Assembly: GCA_004764695.1 (NCBI GenBank)
Contig: SMSO01000035.1
Location: 3,167,040-3,231,039 of the forward strand
Source of the DNA: Schizochytrium sp. TIO01
Lineage: Eukaryota > Sar > Bigyra > Thraustochytrida > Thraustochytriidae
Direction: 5' to 3'
Length of the DNA stretch: 64,000 nt
Of this stretch, positions 1 to 10,900 are shown piece after piece. A model generated the notes under the pieces. It was not told the origin of the DNA. It saw nothing but the letters and a program-made list of their open reading frames with translations, and made no database searches. The stretch's first letter is position 1; every line of letters starts with the position of its first letter. The position numbers were made by a program, and so were the translations under genes.

Positions 1-3000
1 TATTTGACAAATAGGGAACGAGGTCAATGGAAACCTCCAAGGCATGGACGAAGGCGCAGCTCTGCAACCTTTGTCGGTCCTGGAAAGGGCTCAGATCGTA
101 GAAGCAGCAGTCTGCAAGCTGTGGCACGACACTCCCTCAACGCTTCAAATGTATATATTACCAACGCTCAGTCTGGTCGTTCCGGTGACATCGGGAGACG
201 CTCAAGCATACCTTATTATGGAGGCGTTGTCGGACGAGCACGAATGAGTAGTGTTATGGTAACACCAGATGACGAATTGGAGATCAATCAAAATAGCAAT
301 AGTATTTTACGAGAAGAAGTTCTTGCCAAAGTACCCTCTGTTCAGGTTCGGCCACCATTATTGCGACCCCATGACGAGCCTGTAAGGTTTCACTTTACTC
401 TTGCAGATGAGGGAAGTATAGAAAGCGAGCCAGAAACCAACGCAGATGTTTTGTACACTGACTATGTAAAAGTGCATGGATCGCATCGTGCTGCTCTTCA
501 GCAAAAGTTTAGAGACGAAGAAGCCGAAGTTGATCATCAGGCCTGGCTTGTTAGAAAGGAAGAATTTGAAATATATACGAAGAAAGAAGCTGAGCGTGAG
601 AAGGAAAGACGATGGACAAGGGGTCTTCCTCGACAAGCTCGGAATGTCAAAGAAGCTATACATCTAGAGAGGTTCAGAAAACTTGAGCGCCTGGAGTTGC
701 ATATGTCAGAGCGCGATGATGTCGATCAACTTGTGCACCAAGCGCCATATACAAACCGTCTAGATTTGCAAGGAAAGCTAAAAGACAACAACATTGAGCT
801 CTTCGAGGCTTTGATGCAGGATGAGCGAACTCTCCGTGTTATTGAGGCACGTCTAGCTCGGAACTGCCTACGTGAGGTACCAGAAAAACTACACATCCAT
901 CTTCCGTTGCTTCAGGTTCTAGATCTCTCTCAAAATTTGTTGGAAAACCTTCCTGCGGACCTCGAAAAGTTAACCAACCTCCAAGAGCTCAACATTCAGT
1001 ATAATAAATTTGAGGAGGTCCCGCAATGCGTGTACAGCCTGCCTAAGCTGAGTATTTTCATTGCAGGGGGGAATACATTTTTGGATCTTCACTATCGCAT
1101 AGCGCGTGCAAAGACTCTAAAGCGACTATCTTTAGACAACAACAAAATTGTTACCTTACCCTTAGCTTTGTCAGAGCTGACACATTGTGAGTATTTGAAC
1201 CTCAATCATAATAATCTTGAGACCCTGGCTCTTTTCCCGCCCCCTGCTTATACGTCGATGACGGTGGAAGAGCTTCGAGATGATCTTAAAAATTGGAAAC
1301 CGATTGTAGATCCACGGACAGGCGAAAAGGGGTTTATACATCAGCATACCCGTAAAGGTCGTCGATCGTTAACAGCTCTTTATGATGAGGCAATGCTTGA
1401 TCAAGACCCAGAACTTGAGGGTTTTGATGTGAATGGAGAAGATGCAATGGCTCGCTTCATCTCAGGAAATTCGGAACCTTCTAAAAATAGTTCAAGCAAT
1501 ACCGTAAACCAGAAGACCTCACCTCCTGACCCGAGTATTCTTACGAAACTTGATTTGTCAAAGATTGTAGATAAAACTCGCATCAACAAGCGGAGGCTGA
1601 AGCAGCGCCAAGCCCTTGCTCAAGCCAAAAAGCCAGAATGGAAATATTGGATCAATGATGAAAATGGGTCAACGGAATATGGTAATTTAGTGACTAATGA
1701 AGTGATACGCCAAGGTATACCAAGAGTTCTAGATCGTTGGAACACACTCGAGCATTTACGAGAGCTTTTCCTTAATTGCAATCAACTCACTGATCTTCCC
1801 GCTAGCCTTGGTAAACTTCCCAGGCTAGAACGTCTTGAAGCTTCGCAAAATCGTTTAGTCTTTATACCAGAGGAAGTCACATTATTGCCACAGCTTCGAT
1901 TCCTCGTTTTGCGCGAAAATAGACTAGAAGTGTTACCCACTACAATAGGTCGTTTATCCCAGCTAGAGCAGCTCGAGCTTTCTGGAAACTGTATTCGAGA
2001 TATCCCAAGCTCAATGCGCCAATGTATAAACCTTCGAATCTTGAATCTGACTACAAACAACATTGAGGAGTTGAATAGTGGAATTGGTGACCTTCCCAAT
2101 CTAACAGACCTTTCATTAATCGATAACCCTCATTTACGACATCCTTCACCTGATGTTGCTCGGCAGGGAGCTGCCGCAATTCTATGGGATTGTCGCAATC
2201 GAGAAAAACTTCGACTCATTGGACCACCTCCACCTGCTGTTCTTCGCGAAAATGTGGGTGTGTCTGGCGAACATCATGTGGTAGAAGGCTTATATCACAA
2301 GAAGTTATCTGTGATCTTCGAGAGAGCGCGAGTTACTGGCATTCTCAAGCTCCACTTCTTTGGACTGCGTGCGCTACCAGATCAAACGTTCTCACTAACT
2401 AGATTGCGGGAGTTGCGTATTTCAGGGCACGCGACGATCAGGGCTATCCCGAAACACGTGTCTCGTCTTCACAGCCTTCAAGTCTTGAGTTTCCCTGCCA
2501 ATGCACTAGAAAGCCTGCCCGAGACACTAGCATTCTGGAAACCTTTACAAGAACTTACTGAGCTAGACTTTTCTGATAACAGAATAGTCAAGCTCCCGGC
2601 AGCTATTCACGTTTTATCCAAACTAAAGGTAATTAACGTCAATGGAAACCTCATCGAAGAAATTGATGGAAAGGTTTTTTCTGGGGGGCTGGCCAAAAGC
2701 TTGCAGAGAATTCTACTAAACAGCAACCGCATAAGGGAACTTCCTAGCGAAATCAGTGAATTGTCTGAGCTCCAGGATTTACAGCTCACATACAACTGTT
2801 TGAGTGCACTTCCCAAGGAGATTGGATCATTAGAAAAACTGGAAAGGCTATATCTCAGTCGTAATCAAATCCAGAAACTTCCTAGCTCTCTAGGAGATTT
2901 ACCATATCTTCGTTCATTGCAGGTAGCAAGCAACAAATTAACACGTCTCCAACCACGTCTCTGGCGCGGTAAATTGCGATTTAGCTTGGAGATATTGCAC

Positions 3001-5259
3001 ATTCAAATAAATGAGATTTGCGAACTTCCTTCCGAAATGCATGAGCTTCAAGCGCTCAAGCAAATCATTTTCGATGGTAATCCGATTATTTCCCCGCCAC
3101 TTAGTCTCAACGGACGGACATGGGCTGCAACAGAGGTTGTAGAATATTGTGCAGAGCGACATCGGCGTCGAAAGATGATCGTTGCGCTTCTCAGGGAAGC
3201 TGCGGAACGAGATAACCACTTTGATGTAGACCCTTTGAAACTTACGCCTGTGTGCAATGGCGCAGTTATTGATAAACATCAGTATTTAGGTCCCGAGGAG
3301 AAGAAAGAAGTGGACCTTCTATTGGACCACTTTCTTAATGGTAGGTACTACCAAAACTCAAAGTCAGGTTTTGATGTGACGCAACGTGTGTGTGACATTT
3401 TTGAAGCATGCCGTAATGCTAAGCTTCGGATCGTTCTAGATGACTTTGTAAGACTTATTGAGGTCCTTCATCAGAATGGATTGCTATTGAAAGAGGACTT
3501 CTACGCAAAGTCGCGTGTCTCTTTTGGTCGAAACCATGATCCAGTCAGCTGTTATGCATTGCGCCTCTCAGCGTTTTATAGAGAGTCTAGAGAAGAGAGT
3601 GCGTCTGACATTGACAATGATGAAGACGACATAAGTGACTTATCTTCCTTGAGTGAGTCAAGTCTTGGTTTTGGTGATGGTGCAGATGCAGGCGACGAGA
3701 GTGATGATGATGACATTGACGCTGCGTTCGAAGCACCTAACCTGGTTCAAGCTGCAGCAGCGTTGCCACGCCAAGTTCGATTTGTGTTTGAGCATGATCA
3801 GACTTTGCTTGAACTTGCTCTACAGACTTATAGAGGCCCATACGGACAGGTTGCATGGCTGAAGGCGCCGTACAATTTCGAAACCAACAAGCTTGAATAT
3901 CGAGAGTACATTGAGGTTCTTGAAGAGGTTATCCCTAAAGAACATCATCAGGAGCATGGTCTGATAGATTCAGATGTCGAAAGCGATGCATCTTCAATTG
4001 GTTCTAATGCTGCAAACTTTGCTCATGGAGAATTAGAGTCCAAATCCGCAGGACCAGAAACTGCAGTAGCCCGATCGCTTCGTTTCGAGTCTCTGGAACA
4101 TCGAGGAAGCACATTACTGAAAAGTGTGAAAGTACAAGAGAGATTTAGCTCATTGCGCAAATCTATTTCAGCGAACGTTAATCTTGCTTCCGCTCAGCAG
4201 AATCTGGTGCTTGCTCAGCAAAATTTTCAAACCGCAAAAGAAAGTGTGAGAGTCGCTCTAGACGAACAACATCGCTCTTTGAGTCTACTTCCTCCCCGTG
4301 CGATGTTTGAAGCCGCGCGAAAAAAGTTGGCTGTCTTTCTGAAGTTCCGCCCCCGATCGCCCTTTGCCCCGCCTTTACCTATCAAAGTGTACAATTTCCA
4401 GCCTTCCTCAAAGGAAGAGCATGAGGACATTCTCTTGCTGGCTCAGTTCTTGTATACCATTGCAGAATCAAAGCGCCGAGAGGCAGAAGAGATCCTTATT
4501 GCTTTTGCGAAAAGGCGAGCTCAAAAGACCTTTTTGGAATGGTGTGGAAGAAATGATGGAAAAAAACGCCTTAACGCGGTTGCGGTTGACCGTATTGGTC
4601 GTGCATCTGAGGTGTATTCTTTTACGAAGGCCAGCCTTCACGATGCGCGAGATAATCTCTCTGTCGCCGAGGGATCTCTACAAGAAGCTCAAGATCGAGT
4701 TAAAGCTTTTGAATCTGGTGCTCCAGTGCATATGCATCGCATCAAAAATCAGAAAAAGGCGCTCAAGCTTATTGCGGATTCAGAAGGAGAGCTTGAAATG
4801 ATGACAAAGCGAGTAGCAACTTTAGAGAAAAAGCTTCAAGCTGCACAGGCTCGCAAGCGCCTTAAACTCAAGCAAATGGTTAACACTACTCGTGAAGAGG
4901 TGTTGGAAATTGTTTTGCAGAGAGCCACCGTTCTCTGCGTTCATGAGCGGCGAATTCAAGCATTACAACAACGCTGGCGAAGACCATGGGATGGAGAAAA
5001 CGGAAGCGATTTTGAGGTCTGGAAATTGACAAGGAAACGTGCAATGGTGGACCAGGGCATTGAAGATCCTACCGCAATGATCACAGATGAGGACATGGAA
5101 GACCCCCCTCCTGATGATATCATCCATGTCATGTTTGACCCGTATGCCTATGACAGCTTCTTTGAAATGCTTGATCAAGAAGGTAGCTCCAATGAAGAGG
5201 CTGACGAAAATGAAGAAGTTGGACAAGAAGATATCGAAGACATAGCAGATGACCCTTAG
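1..5259 (+). CDS. Giant leucine-rich-repeat protein with C-terminal coiled coil (5' end outside window)
   Basis: The frame is open from the left edge, so the gene probably starts upstream; the first in-frame ATG in the window is at 244. At least 1751 codons are visible. Three blocks of leucine-rich repeats of the LxxLxLxxNxLxxLP type lie at about residues 280-420, 580-715 and 780-1030 (numbered from position 4). A Trp/Lys-rich insert at about 420-580 separates the first two blocks. After an Asp/Glu/Ser-rich stretch (about 1200-1250) comes a long Gln/Lys/Glu-rich predicted coiled coil (about 1383-1633) and a strongly acidic tail. No kinase, GTPase or transmembrane segment is visible. LRR surfaces usually bind proteins, so a scaffold role is reasonable but the function is unknown. 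It converges on the TBC gene. The exact start is undetermined. Confidence 0.88.
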   Translation, partial: YLTNRERGQWKPPRHGRRRSSATFVGPGKGSDRRSSSLQAVARHSLNASNVYITNAQSGRSGDIGRRSSIPYYGGVVGRARMSSVMVTPDDELEINQNSNSILREEVLAKVPSVQVRPPLLRPHDEPVRFHFTLADEGSIESEPETNADVLYTDYVKVHGSHRAALQQKFRDEEAEVDHQAWLVRKEEFEIYTKKEAEREKERRWTRGLPRQARNVKEAIHLERFRKLERLELHMSERDDVDQLVHQAPYTNRLDLQGKLKDNNIELFEALMQDERTLRVIEARLARNCLREVPEKLHIHLPLLQVLDLSQNLLENLPADLEKLTNLQELNIQYNKFEEVPQCVYSLPKLSIFIAGGNTFLDLHYRIARAKTLKRLSLDNNKIVTLPLALSELTHCEYLNLNHNNLETLALFPPPAYTSMTVEELRDDLKNWKPIVDPRTGEKGFIHQHTRKGRRSLTALYDEAMLDQDPELEGFDVNGEDAMARFISGNSEPSKNSSSNTVNQKTSPPDPSILTKLDLSKIVDKTRINKRRLKQRQALAQAKKPEWKYWINDENGSTEYGNLVTNEVIRQGIPRVLDRWNTLEHLRELFLNCNQLTDLPASLGKLPRLERLEASQNRLVFIPEEVTLLPQLRFLVLRENRLEVLPTTIGRLSQLEQLELSGNCIRDIPSSMRQCINLRILNLTTNNIEELNSGIGDLPNLTDLSLIDNPHLRHPSPDVARQGAAAILWDCRNREKLRLIGPPPPAVLRENVGVSGEHHVVEGLYHKKLSVIFERARVTGILKLHFFGLRALPDQTFSLTRLRELRISGHATIRAIPKHVSRLHSLQVLSFPANALESLPETLAFWKPLQELTELDFSDNRIVKLPAAIHVLSKLKVINVNGNLIEEIDGKVFSGGLAKSLQRILLNSNRIRELPSEISELSELQDLQLTYNCLSALPKEIGSLEKLERLYLSRNQIQKLPSSLGDLPYLRSLQVASNKLTRLQPRLWRGKLRFSLEILHIQINEICELPSEMHELQALKQIIFDGNPIISPPLSLNGRTWAATEVVEYCAERHRRRKMIVALLREAAERDNHFDVDPLKLTPVCNGAVIDKHQYLGPEEKKEVDLLLDHFLNGRYYQNSKSGFDVTQRVCDIFEACRNAKLRIVLDDFVRLIEVLHQNGLLLKEDFYAKSRVSFGRNHDPVSCYALRLSAFYRESREESASDIDNDEDDISDLSSLSESSLGFGDGADAGDESDDDDIDAAFEAPNLVQAAAALPRQVRFVFEHDQTLLELALQTYRGPYGQVAWLKAPYNFETNKLEYREYIEVLEEVIPKEHHQEHGLIDSDVESDASSIGSNAANFAHGELESKSAGPETAVARSLRFESLEHRGSTLLKSVKVQERFSSLRKSISANVNLASAQQNLVLAQQNFQTAKESVRVALDEQHRSLSLLPPRAMFEAARKKLAVFLKFRPRSPFAPPLPIKVYNFQPSSKEEHEDILLLAQFLYTIAESKRREAEEILIAFAKRRAQKTFLEWCGRNDGKKRLNAVAVDRIGRASEVYSFTKASLHDARDNLSVAEGSLQEAQDRVKAFESGAPVHMHRIKNQKKALKLIADSEGELEMMTKRVATLEKKLQAAQARKRLKLKQMVNTTREEVLEIVLQRATVLCVHERRIQALQQRWRRPWDGENGSDFEVWKLTRKRAMVDQGIEDPTAMITDEDMEDPPPDDIIHVMFDPYAYDSFFEMLDQEGSSNEEADENEEVGQEDIEDIADDP

Positions 5260-5518
5260 TATTTGTATTATTTTTTCCTTTACATTCAGATTGTAGAAGT
5301 TCGGGGTTGACCAATCCAAGTTAAAGCTTGGGACAGTCATTAGTCTAAAATGGTGCACGCAATGAAGATACAACAGCTACTACCAAAATTGCGCTAGGTT
5401 GTTATGGGAACTCTACCTTTTATAGGTTTTAGATGCAAACGCGCATGGTCCTTTTTTGTTTCTCAAGAACCGTAAAAGAGAACAAGAGCATATATTTTAT
5501 TGTAAGTTACATGAGTCT

Positions 5519-7048
5519 TTACTGGATTTGTGTTGCTTTATTTCTGAATATTGAGCTCCTGTTGATTGATAGTGCGTCGGGCTTGCTCTTGTCGTGTTTA
5601 AAGGAGTGATGTGATATATTACGTATTCCCATGCACGATAGAAAGGGTGATGATTCATGTCTCTTCAGAGGAGGTGCTGGTTCTGAAAATGGTAGTGTTG
5701 AAGATTTGTTTTGACAACCGAGAAGGCAATTCGAAGACACTTTCACCTCCGTTGAGGCGTTATGCCTAATCCTGAATTCCGGATTTACATCATTCGCAGA
5801 CAATGCTGTTTCACATGTGCTTGATCGCTCAAGGTCAAGTTGTTGTCTAGTGGAAGCAAGCCATTCTTGTTCAACTGTAACCTCGCGTGCAAGACGGACT
5901 AGTCTTCGGGGGTTGTTATCTTCCGAAGCACTTTGCAAGAGTGCTTGGACAAACTCCATGCCAGTTGTCTGGTCCAAACTTGTTCGCACTTCAGAAGCGT
6001 AAGGACTATTATCATGGAGTGATAGTGCATTAAACGCCTCCAAAGCAGCCCTATGCTTGGATAAGAGGGGGCCAGAATGTACCTCAACTAAGGCAAATGT
6101 GATTCTGTGTAAGTTGAGAACGAGCGAATCTTTGCGCGGGTTTTGTGCTTTGGAGTCAAACAAGAAATCCCAGATCTCAAGTGTAGTCTCAAGCGGAAGC
6201 GCGTGAGCAAAGATTGGCAACATCCATTGCACCAAGAGATAGCTCATACAGCGGTGTAGCTCTTCTGGGTCCGTGCCAAGATGTTCAGTGATTACAGGCG
6301 CGTAACGTCCAACAACTTCTTCGAAAAGCTCTACTTCGTCAAGAACAGCACGCTGCAAGAAACCCTCTGGGAGACTTTCTGTGAGATCCACTAGGAACCA
6401 AAAGGCATCATCTATTGACATGTGTGCAAGGGCCATTAATGCAATAAAGTTCATACCTTGTGTGTAGCCCACCTCGGGTTTGTAGAAGCAAAGTGTTATC
6501 AATAAGTCTGTAAGGTCTGCTTGACGCCCCTCGCTCTCATAGTGTGCAAAGTCGTCCCCAAATGACCTCGGCACGTCTTTTAAGATCACATCCACCATAT
6601 CCTCGCGTACCGTACCTTTCACTACCTCAACCCGCGTGCAGTCGCGACAAGATCCACATCCGCACTCATGCTGCTGTGTCTCAGACCCGTGCTGTGGATT
6701 ATCGCAATTTTTACCTTCCTCACCCTGAATCTGTGTAGGTTCCGCTTTGACTTGAGCTTTAAGTGTAGGTTCCGCTTTGACTTGAGCTTTAAGGGATTCT
6801 CTATGCACAAAATCCTTCTCTGCAAGTGCCTCAGGCTGTGCATATTCTGTTTTAGAAGAGTCCGCGTTCACACAGTCTATTGCTGCCACATTTTCTACGT
6901 TCTGATCAGCACGTTGTGGTGCGCCATGGCTATGGATCAAGCACAGCTCGCGCAGATCGGCAAAATACTCTGGCGGAGAAGCAGATTCTGCTAGTTTCCT
7001 CCGTGCAGCACCTCCACCTGCGAGCCACCTCTCACCTCGCGAGGTCAT
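5519..7048 (-). CDS. TBC-domain Rab GTPase-activating protein
   Basis: This 509-residue protein should stimulate GTP hydrolysis on a Rab GTPase during membrane trafficking. Both catalytic fingers of the TBC fold are present. The arginine finger IxxDxxR is I155-D158-R161, and the glutamine finger YxQ is Y195-Q197 followed by GM. The core continues to about residue 345 with the helices typical of the family (the QWMLPIF and IWDFLF regions). The expected TBC entry motif (RxxLW) is not evident. Instead, residues 45-140 hold a linker with an exact duplicated 10-residue unit and a small Cys cluster (C129, C131, C134, C137). The C-terminal 150 residues are polar and unrecognised. The start is the ATG at 7048. 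The Rab target cannot be told from sequence. Confidence 0.9.
   Translation of the reverse strand: MTSRGERWLAGGGAARRKLAESASPPEYFADLRELCLIHSHGAPQRADQNVENVAAIDCVNADSSKTEYAQPEALAEKDFVHRESLKAQVKAEPTLKAQVKAEPTQIQGEEGKNCDNPQHGSETQQHECGCGSCRDCTRVEVVKGTVREDMVDVILKDVPRSFGDDFAHYESEGRQADLTDLLITLCFYKPEVGYTQGMNFIALMALAHMSIDDAFWFLVDLTESLPEGFLQRAVLDEVELFEEVVGRYAPVITEHLGTDPEELHRCMSYLLVQWMLPIFAHALPLETTLEIWDFLFDSKAQNPRKDSLVLNLHRITFALVEVHSGPLLSKHRAALEAFNALSLHDNSPYASEVRTSLDQTTGMEFVQALLQSASEDNNPRRLVRLAREVTVEQEWLASTRQQLDLERSSTCETALSANDVNPEFRIRHNASTEVKVSSNCLLGCQNKSSTLPFSEPAPPLKRHESSPFLSCMGIRNISHHSFKHDKSKPDALSINRSSIFRNKATQIQ
6733..6793. repeat. Exact 30-bp tandem duplication inside the TBC gene
   Basis: Two identical 30-bp units in direct tandem (6733-6762 and 6763-6792). 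They encode two copies of a LKAQVKAEPT decapeptide in the linker before the TBC core. Thirty bases keep the frame. The perfect identity indicates a recent duplication. Confidence 0.95.
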
Positions 7049-7904
7049 GAGACGTTCGCAGCTGCGAAGAAGCGAAACTGATTGTGGGTGTTACAACCTT
7101 GAATAGAGAATACGTCATAAATAGTATAAAATGTCACAAATAAAAGTCTCATAGCTTTTTTGGAAAGGGTTTATTCGAGGTTGCGTACTCAGACATGTTT
7201 TCGTGGGGCGACTCAGCTTTGGTCGTGTAGGTTTTGACGTGTTTTGAGCAATCCGATCTCATTACGGGTGACTTATGTGAAATGAAACTATTTTTGCTCA
7301 CAAGAGCTCTTCGAAAACGAAAGAGAAAGAAGAATTGCAATTTCTGCGTTGCAGTTCAGCCTAAGGCTTCAAAGATACTATTTCTGTGAACTGGAAATGT
7401 GATCATGCAGCTCTTCTTTTTAATTTGACAATCTTCAATCTTCGAAATTACTGGTAGGACAAAAGTAAGGGAAACACGTCTCTGTTATCGCTAAGTCTGC
7501 TGTATTCGCTTTGAATGATGCTGATGAATGAAATAATATTAGAATTTGCTGAAAGGGATTAGAAGCGTCGGAAAGAAGGCGGTAATCCTGCACATATGAT
7601 GCGTTGGACTTCAAAAATGATGCTAGAATGTATGGCTCATTTCATGAACATTGTAGATTATCAGGTAGACATGCATAGGAGAGATAGATTATGAGACTTA
7701 ACTGTTGCAAAGGCTAATGACTAAATGAAAGTAAATGGTTTAGATGGTTATACTAGACTATCAACTTGTTCGAATATAGACCTTCTTCAAACATAAATTC
7801 GAACAATGCCAACAACTAGTTAGAAACTGGGTACTAATAGCACTACTTTGATGAAGAGGACCCTATTTCAACCCCCCACCCCCCCGGTGTAGAAATCCTC
7901 CTCG
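7049..7904. other. Intergenic spacer, no gene seen
   Basis: AT-rich spacer between the TBC start and the end of the tandem glutaminase gene. Only short random frames are present. A C-run lies near 7873-7886, just outside the glutaminase stop, in what is probably its 3' untranslated region. Confidence 0.7.
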
Positions 7905-10900
7905 TTACACGGAGGATGTTGGACGCGGAGGATTTGGTGTTGCCGGAAATTTTGCTTGCTCGTCCTGCTGACGCTTATGAACTTGGTGACAAGCAGTCTC
8001 TGTCACTGGCGTAGGAGGACGCCGTGGTACAGCTGTTCGCACACCGGGGCCTTGCTCAGCCTTGACGCTCCTGAGAAACTCGATGACATCATCGTGCATA
8101 TGAGACAATGCGTCATCAAGCGGAGTGTGCCCCCAGCGATCAATGGGATTCATGTTGGCCCCTGCGTTGCACAATATCTTGAGAAAGTGGAGGTTGTTTT
8201 CTGAGGCTGCGAGGTGAGCTGCAGTGCGGCCATCATAATCAGCCGTGTCCAAAGAAACGCCTTCGGATGTACACAGCTTCAAGGCCTTGATGTCTCCACG
8301 AGTAGCTGCCTCCACAAGACGCTGACAGCGACGCTGCAAGTAGAATTCGTTGGAGAAGTCTCTCACATCGAGCTTTTTACTCACGCCTCGAAGAAGACTG
8401 TAGCGATGGATAGTATACTTTTCTTGCATAATCTTGCAAAAGTGAATGCCACGTGCAGAGTTTCCAAGCTTATCGAGACGAGGGGACCATGTGCACATGC
8501 CCATAACATTAGGAATGACAATTAGCAGAGCACCGGCAACACCAGATTTGGCAGGTACACCAATAGAAAATTGGAACTCACCAGCATAATCATACATTCC
8601 AGAGGACGCCATGATTGAAAGACAGTTTCGCACAGTTTCTGCGCGGAAAACGCGTTTCTGGGAAATTGGACAGACACCACCGTTGGCAAGAGTTGCCGCA
8701 ACCACAGAAAGAGTTTCGGCAGTTGCCTCCAGACTGCACATTTGAAAATAAAATTCAAGTACCTCTTCCAAGGCATGTGTTGAATTCACATGCGAGGGGA
8801 ATGCACCCTTCTCCTTCATCAAATAGCCAAGACAGCGATTGCGGTCTGCAGTAAACATCTCGCTGAGAAAGGTCTCGTTGGAGTAGCCAGGGGCTTCACC
8901 GCCAGCCAATTCTTTCCATACTGATGTGACGTAATCAAAGCGGTCCTCACTACTGACTTCGGGGAGAATGAGGGACGCGGTCATAATAGCACCAGCATTG
9001 ATCAGAGGGTTGTGCGGAAGACCGTACTTATTTAAGGTAAGCTCGTTAAAGTTACGACCACTTGGTTCATGAGCGACGTGTCGATGAATTACGCCTTCAC
9101 CAACAAGTTCATGAGCAATACAGTACGAAATGGGCTTCGAGCAACTTTGTACGCAAAAGGGGTCTCGAGCATCTCCATACGAAAATCGCTGGGCATCAAT
9201 AGAGCAAACAGCGATACCAAACTTTTCTGGATCTTGGCGGGCCAATTGCGGAATATAGTCTGCCACTTTACCTTCACGATGTTCTTTGGCTTGCTCAAAC
9301 ATATCAATCATGTCGTTGGAGAACTGCTTGAAATTGCATATCACCGCACGACCCTGAAGTACCTTCTCAATGTATGGGAACTTCTCACAAAAGTACTGCA
9401 AGCGACGTGCTGTCAGCTCACGACCACCTGAAGATTCCGAGCTGTTTTGCCCCTTTCGGTAACTGGAGTCCGTCCCCCCGTTGACTTGTTTTCCATCAGA
9501 CCCGCTGCTGTTGCGTTTGTGTCGAAGCTTCTCAATGGAGTCACCAGAGCTACCCTTTGCGAACTCTCGAGCCAAATCATTGTAACGCTCTTCTGTACCA
9601 ATACCCTGGTGGTGGAGAGCGTTCAATAAGTCGAGCTCAGTTGCCGTACGGCAGTGTTCAACGCCCTTTTCGTCTGTGTAAATCTGTGTGAGTGCCTCAA
9701 GCATACGCTCCATACGCTCTTTGGTTTGAATGTCGCTCTGCATACGTTTTGGAGCTCGTTGACCGTCAAGGCCACGCAGCAAGAGATCTGCAAGGGGACC
9801 ATTCATGTGCGACGCTTCAGAGCCGGCATCTCCATTTTCGCTTCCGCCTAGATTCTCAGTATCGCCATCAATGTCTGAATCAACTGTTTGAATCCGGCCA
9901 TCAACCGCATGAGCAGCAAGATTACTGCCACGCTGCGACATAGCATCGACAAGCATATGATAGGTACGGAGACCGCTCGATAGCTGCGCGCGACTTGGGT
10001 TTCCACCGATTTGCATGTAAGTGCTATTGGAAGTGCCATCTATTGAAGGTGAAGCAGCACTTCCACTCTCACTTACAGAGTTTTTGGGGGAGCGCATGGT
10101 TTTGTGGGCCTCGCTATACTCAGAGGGCGTGAGCTCTTCGGTTGGTGTTGCTTCCGGGGCTGCATTGTTATCATCCTCTCCATCGTCCGTCTTGTGGTCT
10201 TGAATAATATCATCAACATCATCCATGCCCTCATGGTCTGATCCTGAGTCATATGTGCTTCCAAGCGAGTCTACCACAGACAGTTCCGTGCCAGCACCGA
10301 GTTTTTCTAAAACATGATAATCGCGAGATTCATCACAAACAGCATACTCTGGAGGAGATTGAAGAAATTGAACCACATCGTCATGGCCTTCCGCACGAGC
10401 GTCATCGAGAGGAGTATTACCATAACGGTCCTTAGAATTCGGGTTAGATCCAAAGAGGCATAGGAGTTTCACACAATCAAGGTGACCCTCTGAAGCAGCG
10501 ACATGAAGACACGTACGCATATCATAATCTGGGAGATTGACGTCAACACCGCGAGCAAACACTCTACGAAGGTGGTCTGCGTTACCGTTTGCCACACAAT
10601 AAAAGAGCTCATCAGTGAGAAACTCGGCTCCGCGAGCTACGTTTGCAGAACTCGTGGCATCTGTGTTTATACGAGAAGCATGGCTTGTCGTACTTTCTGT
10701 TTTAAACAGACCCCCTCTGATGTCACCGTTGCCTATGTGATTGTTGAGAGGTGGCGGTTGGGCTACACGGTTCTGTTCGGCCTCTTGCTCTGCGGCATCT
10801 GCTTCTTCGTTGGCCAACGCACTATCCCGAAAAATTTCACGATAGACATGCGCATCCTGCACAACAAATGAATCAAACGTGTGTAGGCCAAACCGAGAAA

